A DNA stretch of 64,000 nucleotides from Bemisia tabaci (GCF_918797505.1 NC_092801.1:9610001-9674000), one strand, 5' to 3'; shown: positions 1 to 11,159, numbered from the stretch's first letter. Numbers and translations: made by a program. The notes: generated by a model from the letters alone, not told the origin.

Positions 1-239
1 GGAAAAATATTCCAAATCGAGTTAGAGACCTCCCTATCTCAAATGTAGCCGGAGCATCCGGCACCGGAAAACAGCGTCTTGACGACCTCGTACGGTTGCG
101 GGTTGCAGCCTCGCTCCTAGCAACATGCGGCTGCTCCCGATATGTTTTCTTTCCATTCAAGACTCCACTTGTCCATCAGTTACAGTTTATCGCGACGCAA
201 TGAAGCGTATGAGTTTCTCCTCAAATACGCTGAGTGCAC

Positions 240-330
240 TGCTTTTTATGCTCCCGTGCTCGGGAAAAATGCCGTATGAACCTTCAGCCTTTGCCAAATT
301 TAAAAAACGAATTTCCTAGTAAAAATGGGA
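240..330. mobile_element. MITE family B, terminal fragment
   Basis: Contains GCCGTATGAACCTTC and TTGCCAAATTT, the conserved end of family B. Only one end is present. The rest of 1-650 shows nothing recognisable apart from a small hairpin at about 370-400 (GGGGCTG..CAGCCCC). Confidence 0.5.
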
Positions 331-651
331 ATATTGTTTTTCCAATTTTTCAGATAATTAAATACTAGGGGCTTATGGGGCTGCTTCGCAGCCCCTTATT
401 TTTCCTGTACACTTTTCACTTTCACATTTTTTTTTTTTTATTTATTTTCATTTAATTTTCTGTTTTGTCTTTGAATCGGGTCTAATTATTTCTTTGAGAG
501 AATAAATATAACAAATGTTTTCAAAAATTGTAATTTTATTTAGTAAACTTTAAACTAAAATTTTGTTTTAATCTTCATACAAAATTATTTTTTAGGTTTT
601 ACATTTGTTTTCAAACTAATTTTAAAGAAGATCTTTTTTTATTTTTTAAAT

Positions 652-681
652 GCATCCGGAATGCAGCTGCATTCCGGATGC
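652..681. repeat. Perfect 30-bp palindrome
   Basis: GCATCCGGAATGCAG is followed directly by its reverse complement with no loop. It lies 80 bp beyond the 3' end of the Helitron-like frame. No CTRR Helitron terminus follows it, so it is not a recognised Helitron 3' end. Confidence 0.9.
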
Positions 682-760
682 GTTAAGGGGTGGGAAGGAG
701 GGAGGGACGGACTGAGAAACTGAAAAAAGTACGTTACGTAACGGTAAATATTAAATAAAC

Positions 761-1243
761 TTACATATATATGGATCCTTGAAATTTAAAGCAATAAGGT
801 CCATCACCCGGAATATCAATTCGATTTACAGAGAAAGAGGCAAAAGCAACAGCACTATTATAATTTCTGATATGCTTTATGAAATTTGGAGAATATAAAA
901 ATAATGATTTCAAATCGGTATTTGTCCGAATACTCGTTAAAGAAATTAAGCCATTTTGGCAGCAGTTATTAAAATGACCATTGGACATGTCACCCTGAAA
1001 ATGGCGAGCATCACAATGATGACAAATTATATTCATTGAACCGACTGAAAATTTGGTAACAAAATTTTCATCAAAGTTCTGATCATCAATTTTATACTTC
1101 CGAAATGAAGAAATGAAACTTTGATTTTCTATACTAATAACAGAGTTAAGTTCTTGCTTCACTAAACGAACATGCGAAGAATTCTGGAAAACGCGACCAC
1201 GTTTTGGAGGACGACCGCCTCGGTCATTGAAAATTTCACTCAT
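761..1243 (-). pseudogene. Helitron Rep/helicase N-terminal fragment
   Basis: An open frame of 160 codons. Residues 9-18 are basic and AT-hook-like (GGRPPKRGR). Residues about 74-100 contain CHHCDARHF...HFNNCCQNG, the cysteine/histidine zinc-finger pattern upstream of the Rep domain in Helitron proteins. Then come NYNSAVAFASF and GDGPYCFKFQGSIY, which match the conserved (I)RxYNxAxAFASF and GxGPYxFxIxGQIYH stretches of that family. The Rep catalytic tyrosines and helicase motifs that should follow are missing; downstream sequence is AT-rich with no continuing frame. A GTAAGT lies at the very end of the frame (from about 763 downwards), so an exon end rather than a truncation is possible. Most likely a decayed rolling-circle transposon piece. 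Confidence 0.7.
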
Positions 1244-1506
1244 AACAACTGTTAAATTTAAAATTAAAATTAGTAAAAATTATTATTATTTTAACAAAAT
1301 CATAACTGAAAAGTTCAATTTTTAAATTAAAAAAAATAAATCAGAAGAAAAAGGATGAAATGAAAATGGAAATTAATAATAAACATATTTATACACATTG
1401 AAAAGAAACAGCGTGAAATCGACGAAATGAAAAAAAACTTGGAGGTTATTGACTTAATGAGGAAAAATTGGCAATAGGAAAAATATGGAACCAATCATGA
1501 AAAACC

Positions 1507-1508
<2 letters not shown>

Positions 1509-1545
<37 letters not shown>
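1509..1545. repeat. Poly(A) run
   Basis: Thirty-seven consecutive A bases on the plus strand. The surrounding 1250-2070 is AT-rich and otherwise featureless. Confidence 0.95.
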
Positions 1546-1546
<1 letters not shown>

Positions 1547-2125
1547 GCGGGAAAAGAAAAATGTAAGTTGATGGCAGTTGAGTGTTGGAAGTAACCTCAC
1601 TTAATGATGATTGTTGAATGAAAACAGCTGATAAAAAGACAGCAAACAGTAAAGTAAGATGCGTAGCAACAAAACTTTTCCGAAAAACAAAAAACCCCCA
1701 CTTCCCCTCATCCAATTTATGAGTTTTTAGGGATTTAAAAATCGGGGACGAACCCCAGAAAATAATTTATAGTTTTCCCGAAGCATTGAGAACAACACCT
1801 TTCAAATGAACCAACGCCCCTCGTAATTAGTACAGTGGTTGATTCACAATTTCATTCTATTTTTCAAATTAAATATTAAGATGTTAGGAGTCAGGAGCAA
1901 TGGAAATAATAACAAGGTAGTTACAGCCAAACAACTGCGCATCTTATAAAACATGAATTTATGTTCCAATTTCATAACCTTAAACCTTTCGATCAGTGGA
2001 TTATCTTCAGAGGTATAATTATTAGCAAAGTGGAAAACAAAGAGAATGTAAAAGCAGCCCGAAACAGAAACGACAATCGAAAACACAGAAAAATGCGGAA
2101 AAAAGGCTAAATACAAAATACAAAG

Positions 2126-2165
2126 GCAGGACGTTTCGGTGCCTTACGGCACCATTATCAACTGC
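2126..2165 (-). ncRNA. Hammerhead-ribozyme-like motif (degenerate)
   Basis: Read on the minus strand: GCAG, then TTGATAAT, then a perfect 6-bp stem GGTGCC/GGCACC with a GTAA tetraloop, then GAAAC, GTC and CTGC. GCAG can pair with CTGC (stem I). The order stem I-core-stem II-GAAA-GUC is that of a hammerhead, but the CUGANGA core is changed at two positions, has an extra U before stem II, and stem III is essentially absent. Activity is therefore doubtful. Confidence 0.3.
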
Positions 2166-2366
2166 TAAAATATAATTAAAAATAAAAAAAGAAATTAAAA
2201 TAAAAACCAGCAAACAGCGTTACATGGTGAAATTGGTATTGAAAAAAATGTAAATGCAAAAACGGTATTGAACAAATGGTATTGAAGATTTGTTATACCG
2301 ATTTCACCATGTAACGCCGTTTGCTGGTTTTTATTTTAATTTCTTTTTTATTTTTAATTCTATTTC

Positions 2367-2407
2367 ATCAGTTGATGATGGTTCCGTAAGGTACCGAAAC
2401 GTCCTGC
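2367..2407 (+). ncRNA. Hammerhead-ribozyme-like motif (degenerate)
   Basis: Mirror copy of the 2126-2165 motif. The core reads TTGATGA, one change from CTGATGA. Stem II is GGTTCC/GGTACC with one mismatch and a GTAA loop, followed by GAAACGTCCTGC. Stem I is weakened because GCAG has become TCAG. Confidence 0.3.
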
Positions 2408-2632
2408 TTTTGTATTTTGTATTTTAGCCTTGTTTCCGCATTTTCCTGTGTTTTCGATTATTATTAGTAAAAACATAAGTGTACATGGTTGATTGAAAAC
2501 ATTTAAAGGAATGAAGAATGTATACTATACATAGTTGTACAATCTTTAACATGGTTCCATGACTAGGTAATGAAGGTAATAGGTTTTTTCATTTTAAATA
2601 ATTTTTCATAACTTCCCTCTTACACTGGAAAA

Positions 2633-2853
2633 ATAAACACACTGGATCTAGAGTCAAGACTCTTAAAAACATCGACAAGAAAAAGTACTCTTGATTCAAT
2701 CAGAATCTAGCTTAAATCAAGAACCAAGCATCTTAATTTAAGCGGATTTCGTTTTGATTCAAGCAAAACTACGATTGAATCAAGAGTATTTTTTCTTGCG
2801 AATGTTTTTAAGAGTCTGGACTCCAGATCCAATGTGTTTTTTTTTTTCCAGGG
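2633..2853. mobile_element. MITE family A, copy 1 (TA duplication)
   Basis: About 220-bp near-palindrome with ends CACTGGAAAAA / TTTTTCCAGGG, next to TGGATCTAGAGTC. Flanked by TA on both sides. Sequence to the right (2855-2930) is family B interior, so A appears to have landed in a B copy. Confidence 0.85.
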
Positions 2854-2854
2854 T

Positions 2855-2930
2855 AAATATTTTATTAAAGGAAACTTGGCAACTCTCGAATGTTCATACT
2901 GCGTTCTTCTTTAGCACGGCAGTATACGAG
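2855..2930. mobile_element. MITE family B, right end
   Basis: Ends with TTCTTTAGCACGGCAGTA, the common family B terminus, preceded by AACTTGGCAACTCTCGAATG. Confidence 0.65.
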
Positions 2931-3150
2931 TGGAAAGTTCAAGTTATTTTCCTCAAGATTGCCTACGGTTATTGCTTCTTCAGTGTGGCATCGTTCGCTC
3001 GATTGCATGCAGTTCGATGTTGAGACTACCGGGAGAATCCATGCACGGGGAAAAACACGTCGTGAACCGTTACAATAAGGATCCTCCCATGCTTGGTCCA
3101 GAAAAGTTCCCGCTAGTTCACTCGAAAATGTTTGGTATAGATAACTTTAA

Positions 3151-3591
3151 GGTGATTCGATGGACGCCATATTTTGTGTCAGAACGGCATGCGATATATC
3201 GCATCAATTGGTTCCATTTTTTCAGCTACTTGTCATTTTTCTCCAATTTTGAGATCGCAATTCTGTTGTCAGGCGACTAAAGCACTTGCTTACCAATTTT
3301 AACAAAGAAATTCAACGTAATAAAGGCGTGGTTTTTTTTAGAGAGAAAACATCGCATTCGATACTGATATCGAAACTTCACTCGAATGCGATATTTTCTC
3401 TCTAAAAAAACCACGCCTTTATTACGTTGAATTTCTCTGTTAAAATTGGTAAGTGAGTGCTTTCGTCTCTTGCTAACAGAATTGCGATCTCAAAATTCGA
3501 GAAAAATGACGAGTAGCTAAAAAAATGGAACCAATTGATGCGATATATCGCATGCCCTTCTGACACATAATGTGGCGTCCATCGAATCACC
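3151..3591. mobile_element. TTAA-flanked foldback family M, copy 1
   Basis: Near-perfect palindrome of 441 bp with arms of about 205 bp, ends GGTGATTCGATGGACGCC / GGCGTCCATCGAATCACC. It is bounded by TTAA at 3147-3150 and 3592-3595. A second copy at 37741-38188 is also bounded by TTAA. This fits a piggyBac-type target site, though the terminal bases are not the classical CCC/GGG. Confidence 0.75.
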
Positions 3592-3970
3592 TTAAATCAT
3601 TACGAAACTCTTTGTCGCTCATAGGTTTCATTCTCATAACAGGAAAAAGTGGTATGCTACCGTTCACTGCGAAAACGCCGTAACTCCACTCAAAATGTTA
3701 TCCTTTTTTTTTAGCACGTACTGCTGTATTAAAAGAAAATTCAATTACCAAAATGATTCATTTTTTCATTTTTAGATCATAATCGTGTGGCGGACTTGTA
3801 TTAAAAAAATGAAGAATAAATGTTTGTTAGGTTTTTCGTAAAAAACAGCTGTTCGTCAGAAAAAAATGGAAAAATTGTTGCATGGAGTTACTCGTATTTT
3901 GGGCGGCCTACGGTGGATCGATTCAACAGGAGAAGTCGGATAAAATGTGGATGCTTCGAAAGCTTTTTTT

Positions 3971-3971
<1 letters not shown>

Positions 3972-4023
<52 letters not shown>
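3972..4023. repeat. Poly(A) run
   Basis: About 52 A bases in a row on the plus strand, preceded by a C and a T7 run. Read length here may be unreliable. Confidence 0.9.
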
Positions 4024-4026
<3 letters not shown>

Positions 4027-4169
4027 GAAACAAACGTGTGTATGAATGGTTTTATTGATTTCTTCGTAAACTTTCCTAACAAAAACACCCCTTGAAATTG
4101 ACTTTGTGACAAAATAAACTTAAAAATTTGAAATTTTAGCCCCTTGTCCAACCTTTTCCAATAACTAGT

Positions 4170-4310
4170 TTCACTGTAGGCCGTGGCACGCGACCGACAA
4201 GCCAGCATACTGGCGCCTACAAACCTAACAGGATACGCCACGCATTACGCAATGCTTGAAGTATCCCCTTAGGTTTGTAGGTGCCAAAGCGCGGTTCGCG
4301 CCAGCAGTAT
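4170..4310. repeat. Family S core palindrome, diverged copy
   Basis: Carries GGCGCCTACAAACCTAAC and its inverted partner GTTAGGTTTGTAGGTGCC around CACGCATTACGCAATGC. The outer arms of the full family S copies (27.5, 29.6, 41.0, 48.2 kb) are only partly retained. Confidence 0.65.
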
Positions 4311-4799
4311 GGATAAAGAGAATATCTTGCGGACCAAAATCGACGTAGATTTTTGTCGTGATAAAAAAAAGAGTTTTCCTCACCGTACCCAACGTAAATT
4401 TTCTCCATGTAACTTGATGTATAGTACAAAAAAAATAAAAAACAAGCAACTGATTGTCTGGATTTAACTAAGGTCGGTATAATTACATCGAAAATATCCT
4501 AATTTCCTCTCATAGTTAATTTGTTAAGAAAAGTTAAGCAACATTCCGACAATTTTGTGCATATATTTTTTTAATTATCTAGAGGAAACGCATAAGATGT
4601 TCCAAGTCACTTTAATGTTTTGCTTTCTAATGAGGGGAAAAAAGAAACATGAGGGTAATTGGGCTTCATGAGATTTAGTTGCACTGTTTTGAATGGAATC
4701 TGTCGATTATATCTTCTAGGAAAACGCATTGCTTATTTGCAAAAATGAGGGCACTTTAAACTTTGACAAGCCATTGTTGGTTAACATGTATATTTGTGA

Positions 4800-5385
4800 T
4801 AATTGAATGAGTGAGTTCGAAAACACATCGACTCGGAAAAAAAATGTTCAGGAAACACCTAAAACTGCGCAGCGGGCGAAGAAGTTAGTTTGAGAAAAAC
4901 CTTTTCGGTGCCAAAGGACAAGTACTTAGAGACTTTGTAAAGCACCAAGTTAAAATCTATACACCATGTTTGATGACAGAAACTTAAGAGTCTAAAAATT
5001 TCCGAGTTGGTGTGTTTCCGTTCTTACCGACTTTCAGATACTGATTTTTCATAGTCTGCACTGAAAAATTTATATTTTTTGACCTGGATAACGCTTGAAT
5101 ATTTATATAACTTGTTGGTACAAGGTATACTGAACCGAAAAAAGGAAGCACCCAAATCAGATGGTCACCCGTTTCACTTGAAATGGCCAAAAATTGATAT
5201 TTCAAATGAAATACTTCGATTTTTCCCTTTTCCTGTCGCTGTTTCGAGCACTTCCGATTGCAGTTTCGAAAGTTCCTTTTGCATGCAGATGCTTCTATCC
5301 ATAAGTGTTACCAAACCGTAAAAAGGGGAAAATCGAAAAAAATCCGAGTTGGTGTGTTTTCGAACTCACTGATTCACATGCAGAG
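4800..5385. mobile_element. Inverted-repeat element X
   Basis: Ends of about 40 bp match in inverted orientation: GAGTGAGTTCGAAAACACA at 4810-4828 and its complement at about 5350-5375, plus ACTCGGA next to each. The interior is unique and AT-rich; no coding sequence recognised. Target duplication not resolved. 5400-6040 shows nothing recognisable. Confidence 0.5.
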
Positions 5386-6047
5386 CAGGGCTCATGCAAA
5401 AATCGAGATACGTCCTTGCGCCAGAGGAGCAACGGTTTGTCCATCACAACCACCCACTTCCGACAGTAAGATCCCTCCATATCCCTTCTGTATTCTCTGT
5501 CTATCGCTATGTCTATCAGTTTTAATAAACAAAGCCCTCTGGTATCAACAGCGCAATTTTAGAATTTCGTCAGCTACGGTATTTTTTACTGGAGACAATA
5601 ACAGTCGATCAATACACAGACTATAACTGTCTGAAAAGGGGAAAAGAGGAGACAAAGTGAAAGCCGGGACACCGATTCAAGCCCCAGTAAGATCGACTGA
5701 GTGAAATGTCTTTACTCTCAGCACATTCGAGTGGCCGGATTTGTTCCGAAGTCAATAATCATAAAACAGCCGCCGTAATCCCGGATTTTTCGCCATGAGC
5801 TGTAATGGCTCCTTGACGCATGAACTAACGGTGCGAAGTTTTCCCAAACGGCTTGCTTCGAACTCAATTATCATAAAGTTGCCGCTTCATTCCGTGTCTT
5901 CGCAGGCTCCGGAAAAATTTAACTTGAAACCGTGCCGGCGTTTGCCACATTTTCCTAAAATTATGAATCATAATTTATTGGTTTTTCTCGCTACCGTTCT
6001 GAGATAGATTTTTATTCAAAGCATCAAGGCATTTACCTCCTAAAACC

Positions 6048-6359
6048 AGGGCTCTCATTCCATGTCAGTCATAAGTTCCGAGATTCGAACTTTTTTGTTC
6101 CACGTTCGAACATTTCATGATCGTCAAAAGTTTCGGGATTCGAACTTTTTTGTTCCACGTTTGCCCATTTCATGATCGTCAGAAGTTTAAACTTAAAGTT
6201 AAAAAATCCCGAATTCGGGATTTTTTTAGATTTTTTCAAATTTCTGAAATGCAAAAGATCCGGAACATTTTGGGTGTTTCAAAAGTTCCAGGGAAGATTC
6301 AGGAAAATACCAAAAGTTCTGAAAATCGGAAAAAGTTCCGGGAAATGAGAGCACTGGTT
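6048..6359. mobile_element. hAT-like MITE with internal 55-bp tandem repeat
   Basis: Ends CAGGGCTCTCAT and ATGAGAGCACTG form inverted repeats of the CAGNG type. Inside, GATTCGAACTTTTTTGTTCC recurs twice about 55 bp apart, and a perfect small palindrome AATCCCGAATTCGGGATT sits at about 6205-6222. No clear 8-bp duplication was read. Confidence 0.5.
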
Positions 6360-6680
6360 GGTACCATATTGGGATTATGTTGTTACCAACATGCCACCTA
6401 AAATATGAAATATGTTCCATCATCTGATTTGGCTCGTCAACCTGAATTTCCGGTTTGTCAAACCAAACTTACCGTTCGAGTAACCGAACTTGCGCGGTAA
6501 AGTCAACTGGTTACACGAACCGAAAGTTCATTTTGACAAACCAAATATGTAGGATGATATGGAACACCGAATTTTCGGTTAACATAGCTGATTGTTTTTT
6601 TCAGTGTGAGGAATGAATTTCAGACTCTCTCGATGTGTCTAACATGATTTTCGTATAGTTTTACCTGTTTGAAGTACATT

Positions 6681-6930
6681 CGGACCGAGTTCATCAGAGA
6701 GGAACCAACCCACATTAATTTGAAACTGAAAAAAAGGGATTTGACATTTTATTCCTGCGTAAGGCTCTATGTAGAAAATAAACTTTAGCCCTTCTTTTCA
6801 CAAACTAATTTCTTTTTTTCGACCTCCAGATTTTGGCAGAAGAAAATAAACGACCGATGAAACTCAAAAACATTCTTAAGTCAATTTTTTCGAGAATGTG
6901 GGTTGGTTCGTTTCTGATACACTCGGTCCA
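6681..6930. mobile_element. MITE family J, copy 1
   Basis: Inverted ends CGGACCGAGTTCATCAGA / TCTGATACACTCGGTCCA, each followed inward by GAACCAACCCAC. Arms extend about 45 bp. A one-armed, inverted relative is at 36846-37050. Confidence 0.65.
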
Positions 6931-7297
6931 TTGAGTTGGCTATATTTCTTGCGTGGAGACTCTGCGTGGAACAGACCCATTTTCCGTCATGTTTTCGATC
7001 CTAATAACCGGGTGAAACTGGCAAGGGTGCAACCCTCCTGTAACAGCTCTATTGAGCGCCGAACACCGCCCGGGCGCAAATAATCACCAGATTAGCACCG
7101 CGCAATAACTCGTCCAACGCCCGCTCACTGATCTCGGGCCCATTTGCGTAGGCAATAAAAACCCCCGAAAACGTCTTCCCTCCCCCTCATCCACCACCAT
7201 CTCCTACTCCGCTGTACTGTAACCGACTTGTTCCACTCTTAAGCCGCTTTCGATGATTCCGCACCTCATATCGAGGGGTTGTCCCCTTGCGTGTCTC

Positions 7298-7318
7298 GGG
7301 GGGGGGGGGGGGGGGGGG
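7298..7318. repeat. Poly(G) run
   Basis: Twenty-one G bases. The flanks (7081-7297, 7319-7570) contain no recognisable feature apart from slightly higher GC. Confidence 0.9.
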
Positions 7319-7574
7319 CGCTATCTGTTAGACAGCGGGAGCATCCTAGATGATTTCAATTTCAGTGCATTGGATCGGTAAATTCAATGCGTTAAAAAAA
7401 GTAAGAATGGATATTTTACAACGAGAGACAATAAATTTTACAGATCCCGCACGGACAATTCAACGTAATCGAGTCAGACAAAAGATAAACTAAGGGTTCG
7501 ACGCAATTTTTCCCCTGATCGAGATCAACGAGCAGAAACAATGTGAGACCCCAATTTCTATCTTGGCGAATGTA

Positions 7575-7830
7575 GAGGCTTTTACTTTCGGGATTTCAAC
7601 AAGTTGACCTGCCTACTTGGTCGATGGTTAACAACGCGGTGAGAGTTCCGTTTTGCAAATAAACCGAAGTATGGGAGACTTGTTCGGCTCATGAGGTCGC
7701 CCGAAGCTCATCATCCACTAGTAGGTAGGTCAAAAACCGAAAGAAGGGTGATGACTGTTGCCCCCTCATAATTGTCCATTTAGAAGTGATGAATCTCCAA
7801 AAGTAAAAGTATCTTCCTGTAAACAATGCA
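7575..7830. mobile_element. hAT family F, diverged copy
   Basis: Shares GCTTTTACTTTCGG, TCAACAAGTTGAC/TTACCTAC-type blocks, GAGCTTCGG/CGAAGCTCATCATC and the AGTAAAAGTATCTTCC end with the element at 53417-53753. The terminal bases are not preserved. Confidence 0.5.
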
Positions 7831-8290
7831 GCAGTGGAGGGTATCCTCGTCGCTGGTAATGCGCAATATTTCGGCAAAAATTTAGATAAAATTAACCTAA
7901 TAATGCCTGAGGAATGTTCAGGTGAGCACTTCCTTCGCCAGTATTTTGCAAACTACTTGAGGATTACCAAACTGATCTTTCAACTCTTTGGTCACCTGTC
8001 ATCATTAGGAAAATCCGACTTTCAAAAGTAACTTTTACAAAATACGGGGTTACTAAGGTATATTATCTCTTGTCGCAAACTTTTACGAAAACAATAAGAA
8101 GAGTGCATTTGACGAGAATGGATCAAAAATTACTATACGCTGCTTTCATAGGAACGCTTCATGGATTACTTTGATAACTTTATGGATTGATTACAATAAA
8201 GCAAAAAAACATAGCCCGAATTTACGAATGAAGAAGGAGAGAATGAAAAAATACGTAATCAAGGCTAAAAACATTAAAAAACACTAAAAG

Positions 8291-8330
8291 GCAGGACGTT
8301 TTGAGCTGTTACCAGCTCATTTTCAGCTGC
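8291..8330 (-). ncRNA. Hammerhead-ribozyme-like motif (degenerate)
   Basis: GCAG, CTGAAAAT, stem GAGCTG/CAGCTC with a GTAA loop, then AAAACGTCCTGC. Stem I is intact; the core G8 position is A and the GAAA box has become AAAA. The stem II sequence differs completely from the 2.1-kb copies while pairing is kept. Confidence 0.3.
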
Positions 8331-8456
8331 AAAAACGCAAAAAAGCAAGTAAAAATTTGAGTGGCGACCTGACCTAAGCCGTTACGGAGAGTGGTTACGT
8401 GATGACGGCTGGGGTCAGGTCGCCACTCAATTTTTTACTTGCTTTTTTTGTGTTTT

Positions 8457-8497
8457 TTAAGCTGAAAATGAGCTGGTAACAGCTCGAAACGTCCTGC
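8457..8497 (+). ncRNA. Hammerhead-ribozyme-like motif (degenerate)
   Basis: Right-arm partner of the 8291-8330 motif: CTGAAAAT, GAGCTG-GTAA-CAGCTC, GAAACGTCCTGCC. The GAAA box is intact here, but stem I is lost (AAG instead of GCAG). Confidence 0.3.
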
Positions 8498-8894
8498 CTT
8501 TAAGTGTTTTTTAATGTTTTTAGCCTTGTTTACCTACCCATTTTTTAATTCTCTCCTTCTTCATTGGGTTGATTACTTCATGCACTTATTTGAGTAGATA
8601 AAAATAGTTGCCAAAACTTGGGCATAAAATGAATTTCTCGACACTCTGAAAGTCACGCGCAGAGTGGCAACCCTGCTAATGAGTTTCGCGCTATCTCATT
8701 TGACTGAATACGGAGTTTAAGTCTCCCGTGCTCCCGTAATGATCCGCCATTACGCCCTTAACTCAAGTGCATTTTTTGAGCTCCAAATTTCTGACGAAGT
8801 TTGGCATAGGATTAGTTGGCTAAATTAGAAATCTGCATGCTTTACAAGGACTTCGTCGTTGAAATTTCAGTCTGTAAGACGAAGAAAATTTTAT

Positions 8895-9330
8895 GAAGAA
8901 TTCGAAGTGTCCCGTGACCATAGCATGTGTGAAAATAAATTTCGAAAGGTGTTGTGTTTCGACTTGCCTTATTCTCAGCAACTCGACATCTACTACCGTA
9001 AATTGAATGCGCTGTCCTGTCTTACATCAAGGCGCGAGGATGTGACTATTCGTGCTCGATGAATGTCCGCGTTGCGTGCAAAAAATTGAAGGCGCGCTGG
9101 CTTGCTCAATTCCGGAACAACAACACATAATGCCGTCGTGAAAACGTGCGCTATCGTATCTTACATCACGGCACGAGGATGCGACTATTCGTGCTCGATG
9201 GATGTCCGTGTTGCATGTGAAAAATTGAAGGCGTTCGCCTCGCTTCATTCTCAGCAACTCAGTTTGCATGTATTGTCGTAATGCCGCAATCACACGCTGA
9301 ATATAGCAGCTGAATGTAGAAGTCAACAGT
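8895..9330. repeat. Family G repeat, two degenerate units
   Basis: A unit of about 130-150 bp containing GCGAGGATG(T/C)GACTATTCGTGCTCGATG, TGTCCG(C/T)GTTGC and AAAATTGAAGGCG occurs twice in tandem. Related units lie at 10137-10500, 31200-31400 and 58680-58880. No structure typical of a known family was recognised. Confidence 0.6.
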
Positions 9331-9629
9331 CATTGCCCAACGGCTAAAATTTCGCAAATTCGAGTTATTGTCATCCAGATGTGTGTCAATAGCTCGAATT
9401 CGAATAGCTCAGACAAATCCAACATTAGTCCGATGGTTGCGAGTCCGAATTTTGCGCGTCACGCGCAAAATTCAGGCATCGGGCCGATGACTTCCACATT
9501 CAAGCCACATTCATCTCCCACATTCAGCGTTTGATTACAACAAAAGATTAAATAAACCGTCCTATTTTACATCAGGGCGCGAGGATGGAAATATGTGTGC
9601 TTCACAGATGTCCGTGGTGCGTATCAACA

Positions 9630-10136
9630 ATGGAGATGTTGCATGTGTGAGGAATTTGCGATTTGACTGCTGATTCTTATGTAAAAGTTCGCGAGAAACA
9701 CGATGGTCCCACTAGTTTTCTCTGAAATTATCTACCAAGCGCAAAAAAAGCTCTCAAGTTGAGGCCAAAATGGAGGGGATATCCCACGCTATCCTGAGAG
9801 TCCACCACTACATCAAAACAAACTCCCCGTGCAAAGATAGGGAGCAAACACATTAGCAGTGATGCCGTGTTTTCAGTTTTGGAGTCCCGAAATAAAGTGG
9901 CAGCCCTGTCAATGTATTTGCTCCCTATCTTCGCATGGAGAGTTTGTCTTGATGTAGAGATGGACTCTCAGGATAGCGTGGGATATCCCCTCCATTTTGG
10001 CCTCAACTTGAGAGCTTTTTTTGAGCTTGGCAGTTAATTTCAGAGAAAACCAGTGGCACCAACGTATTTCTCGCGAACTTTTACGTAAGGATGAACAGTC
10101 AAATCGCAAATTCCTTACACATGCAACATCTCCATT
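9630..10136. mobile_element. Foldback family E, copy 1
   Basis: Palindrome of about 507 bp. Ends ATGGAGATGTTGCATGTG / CATGCAACATCTCCAT; inner arms carry GAGGGGATATCCCACGCTAT and GATAGGGAGCAAA. It splits a family G region: GTGTCCCGTGACC follows it as at 8907. Other copies: 22173-22680, 53228-54070, half copy 40205-40313. Confidence 0.75.
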
Positions 10137-10500
10137 CAAAGTGTCCCGTGACCATAACATGTGTGAAAATAAATTGCGAAAGGTGTTATGTCTCGACTTG
10201 CCACATTCTCAGCAACTCGACATCTACTGCCGTAAATTGAATGCGCTCTCTTATATTCCATCAAGGCGCGAGGATGCGACTATTCGTGCTCGATGGATGT
10301 CCGTGTTGCATATGTGAAAAATTGAAGGCGCTCGACTTGCCTCATTCTTAGCAACTCAATTTGCATGTATTGTCGTAAGATTGAATGAGCCGTCCTATTT
10401 TACATCAGGGGGCCAGGATGCAAAAATCTGTACTTGACAGATGCCCGTGGTGGGTATCAGAAATTTGAGGACGCAACGGCTTGCTTCGTTCTCAGTAGCT
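10137..10500. repeat. Family G repeat, second block
   Basis: Repeats the 8907-9250 order: GTGTCCCGTGACCATA, CTCAGCAACTCGACATCTAC, GCGAGGATGCGACTATTCG. Separated from the first block by foldback E. Confidence 0.6.
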
Positions 10501-10578
10501 TATCCGCATGTTGTCGTAAATGCACTGCGATCGGCGCGATTCTCGTTGAAAATGCCGCGTACTTTTGACGAAGATATA

Positions 10579-10809
10579 CACTAGAAAAAAAAAACCACAT
10601 TGGATCTTGAGTCCAGACTTTTAAGAACATCGACAAGAAAATGTACTCTTGATTCAATCAAAATCTAGCGTAAATCAAGATCCTTGCCTCTTAATTTAAG
10701 CGGATTTCGTTTTGATTCAAGCAAAAATCCGATTGAATCAAGCGTATTTTTTCTTGTCAATGTTTTCAAGAGTCTGGACTCTAGATTCAATTTGTTTTTT
10801 CTTCTAGTG
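10579..10809. mobile_element. MITE family A, copy 2 (TA duplication)
   Basis: Ends CACTAGAAAAAA / TTTTCTTCTAGTG with TA on each side. The palindromic interior with AATCTAGC and GATTCAAGC is typical of the family. 10810-11060 shows nothing else recognisable. Confidence 0.8.
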
Positions 10810-11067
10810 TACAAGAAAATCCGATAAATTTTCAATAACTAATCCGTCGTTTCAGGGTCATAGTAAAACTTTGAAAGGAAATGAGATAGTATTGAAATAG
10901 AGATACATTCCTTCATCTGGGAAACAACGATAGCGACTCAGAACTTCGATCACTTTTGAGTTTTTTAATTTTGGAATCATTTTTTGTGCCAGAAACAACT
11001 ACATAACCGCAACATTATCGACACACATACAGACCAGTTTAAGTTATACACTTCCCATACTGCCAAG

Positions 11068-11159
11068 CTAAGGTAGAACGCCGTATGAACCTTCGAGAGT
11101 TGCCAAATTACTCTCGATAAAACATGTATTTTTTAGGAAAGTAATGCATATTTATTCTT
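11068..11159. mobile_element. MITE family B, left part
   Basis: Begins ACTGCCAAGCTAAGG and GCCGTATGAACCTTCGAG, then TTGCCAAATT. It is interrupted at the same interior point (TATTCTT) where a family A element begins. Confidence 0.65.

Larger units (their letters stand above)
2080..2465. mobile_element. Foldback element with paired hammerhead-like hairpins
   Basis: Two arms of about 150 bp in inverted orientation (from TACAAAGGCAGGACG to AAACAGCG on the left, the reverse on the right) surround a short AT-rich centre. Each arm carries the motif described at 2126-2165 and 2367-2407. One arm recurs alone at 31744-31925. The motif resembles those reported for Penelope-like retroelements; there is no coding sequence. 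Confidence 0.6.
8235..8570. mobile_element. Foldback element with hammerhead-like hairpins
   Basis: Inverted arms run from about 8235 (GAAGAAGGAGAGAATG) to 8365 and back from 8415 to 8570 (CTCTCCTTCTTCAT). Each arm carries a GTAA-capped hairpin plus the CGTCCTGCC box. Unlike the 2.1-kb element, the inner arms include GAGTGGCGACCTGACC. Confidence 0.6.

Noticed and set aside
652..681. 30-bp palindrome as the Helitron 3' hairpin
   Set aside because: No CTRR terminus follows on the minus strand, and Helitron hairpins are normally shorter with a loop.
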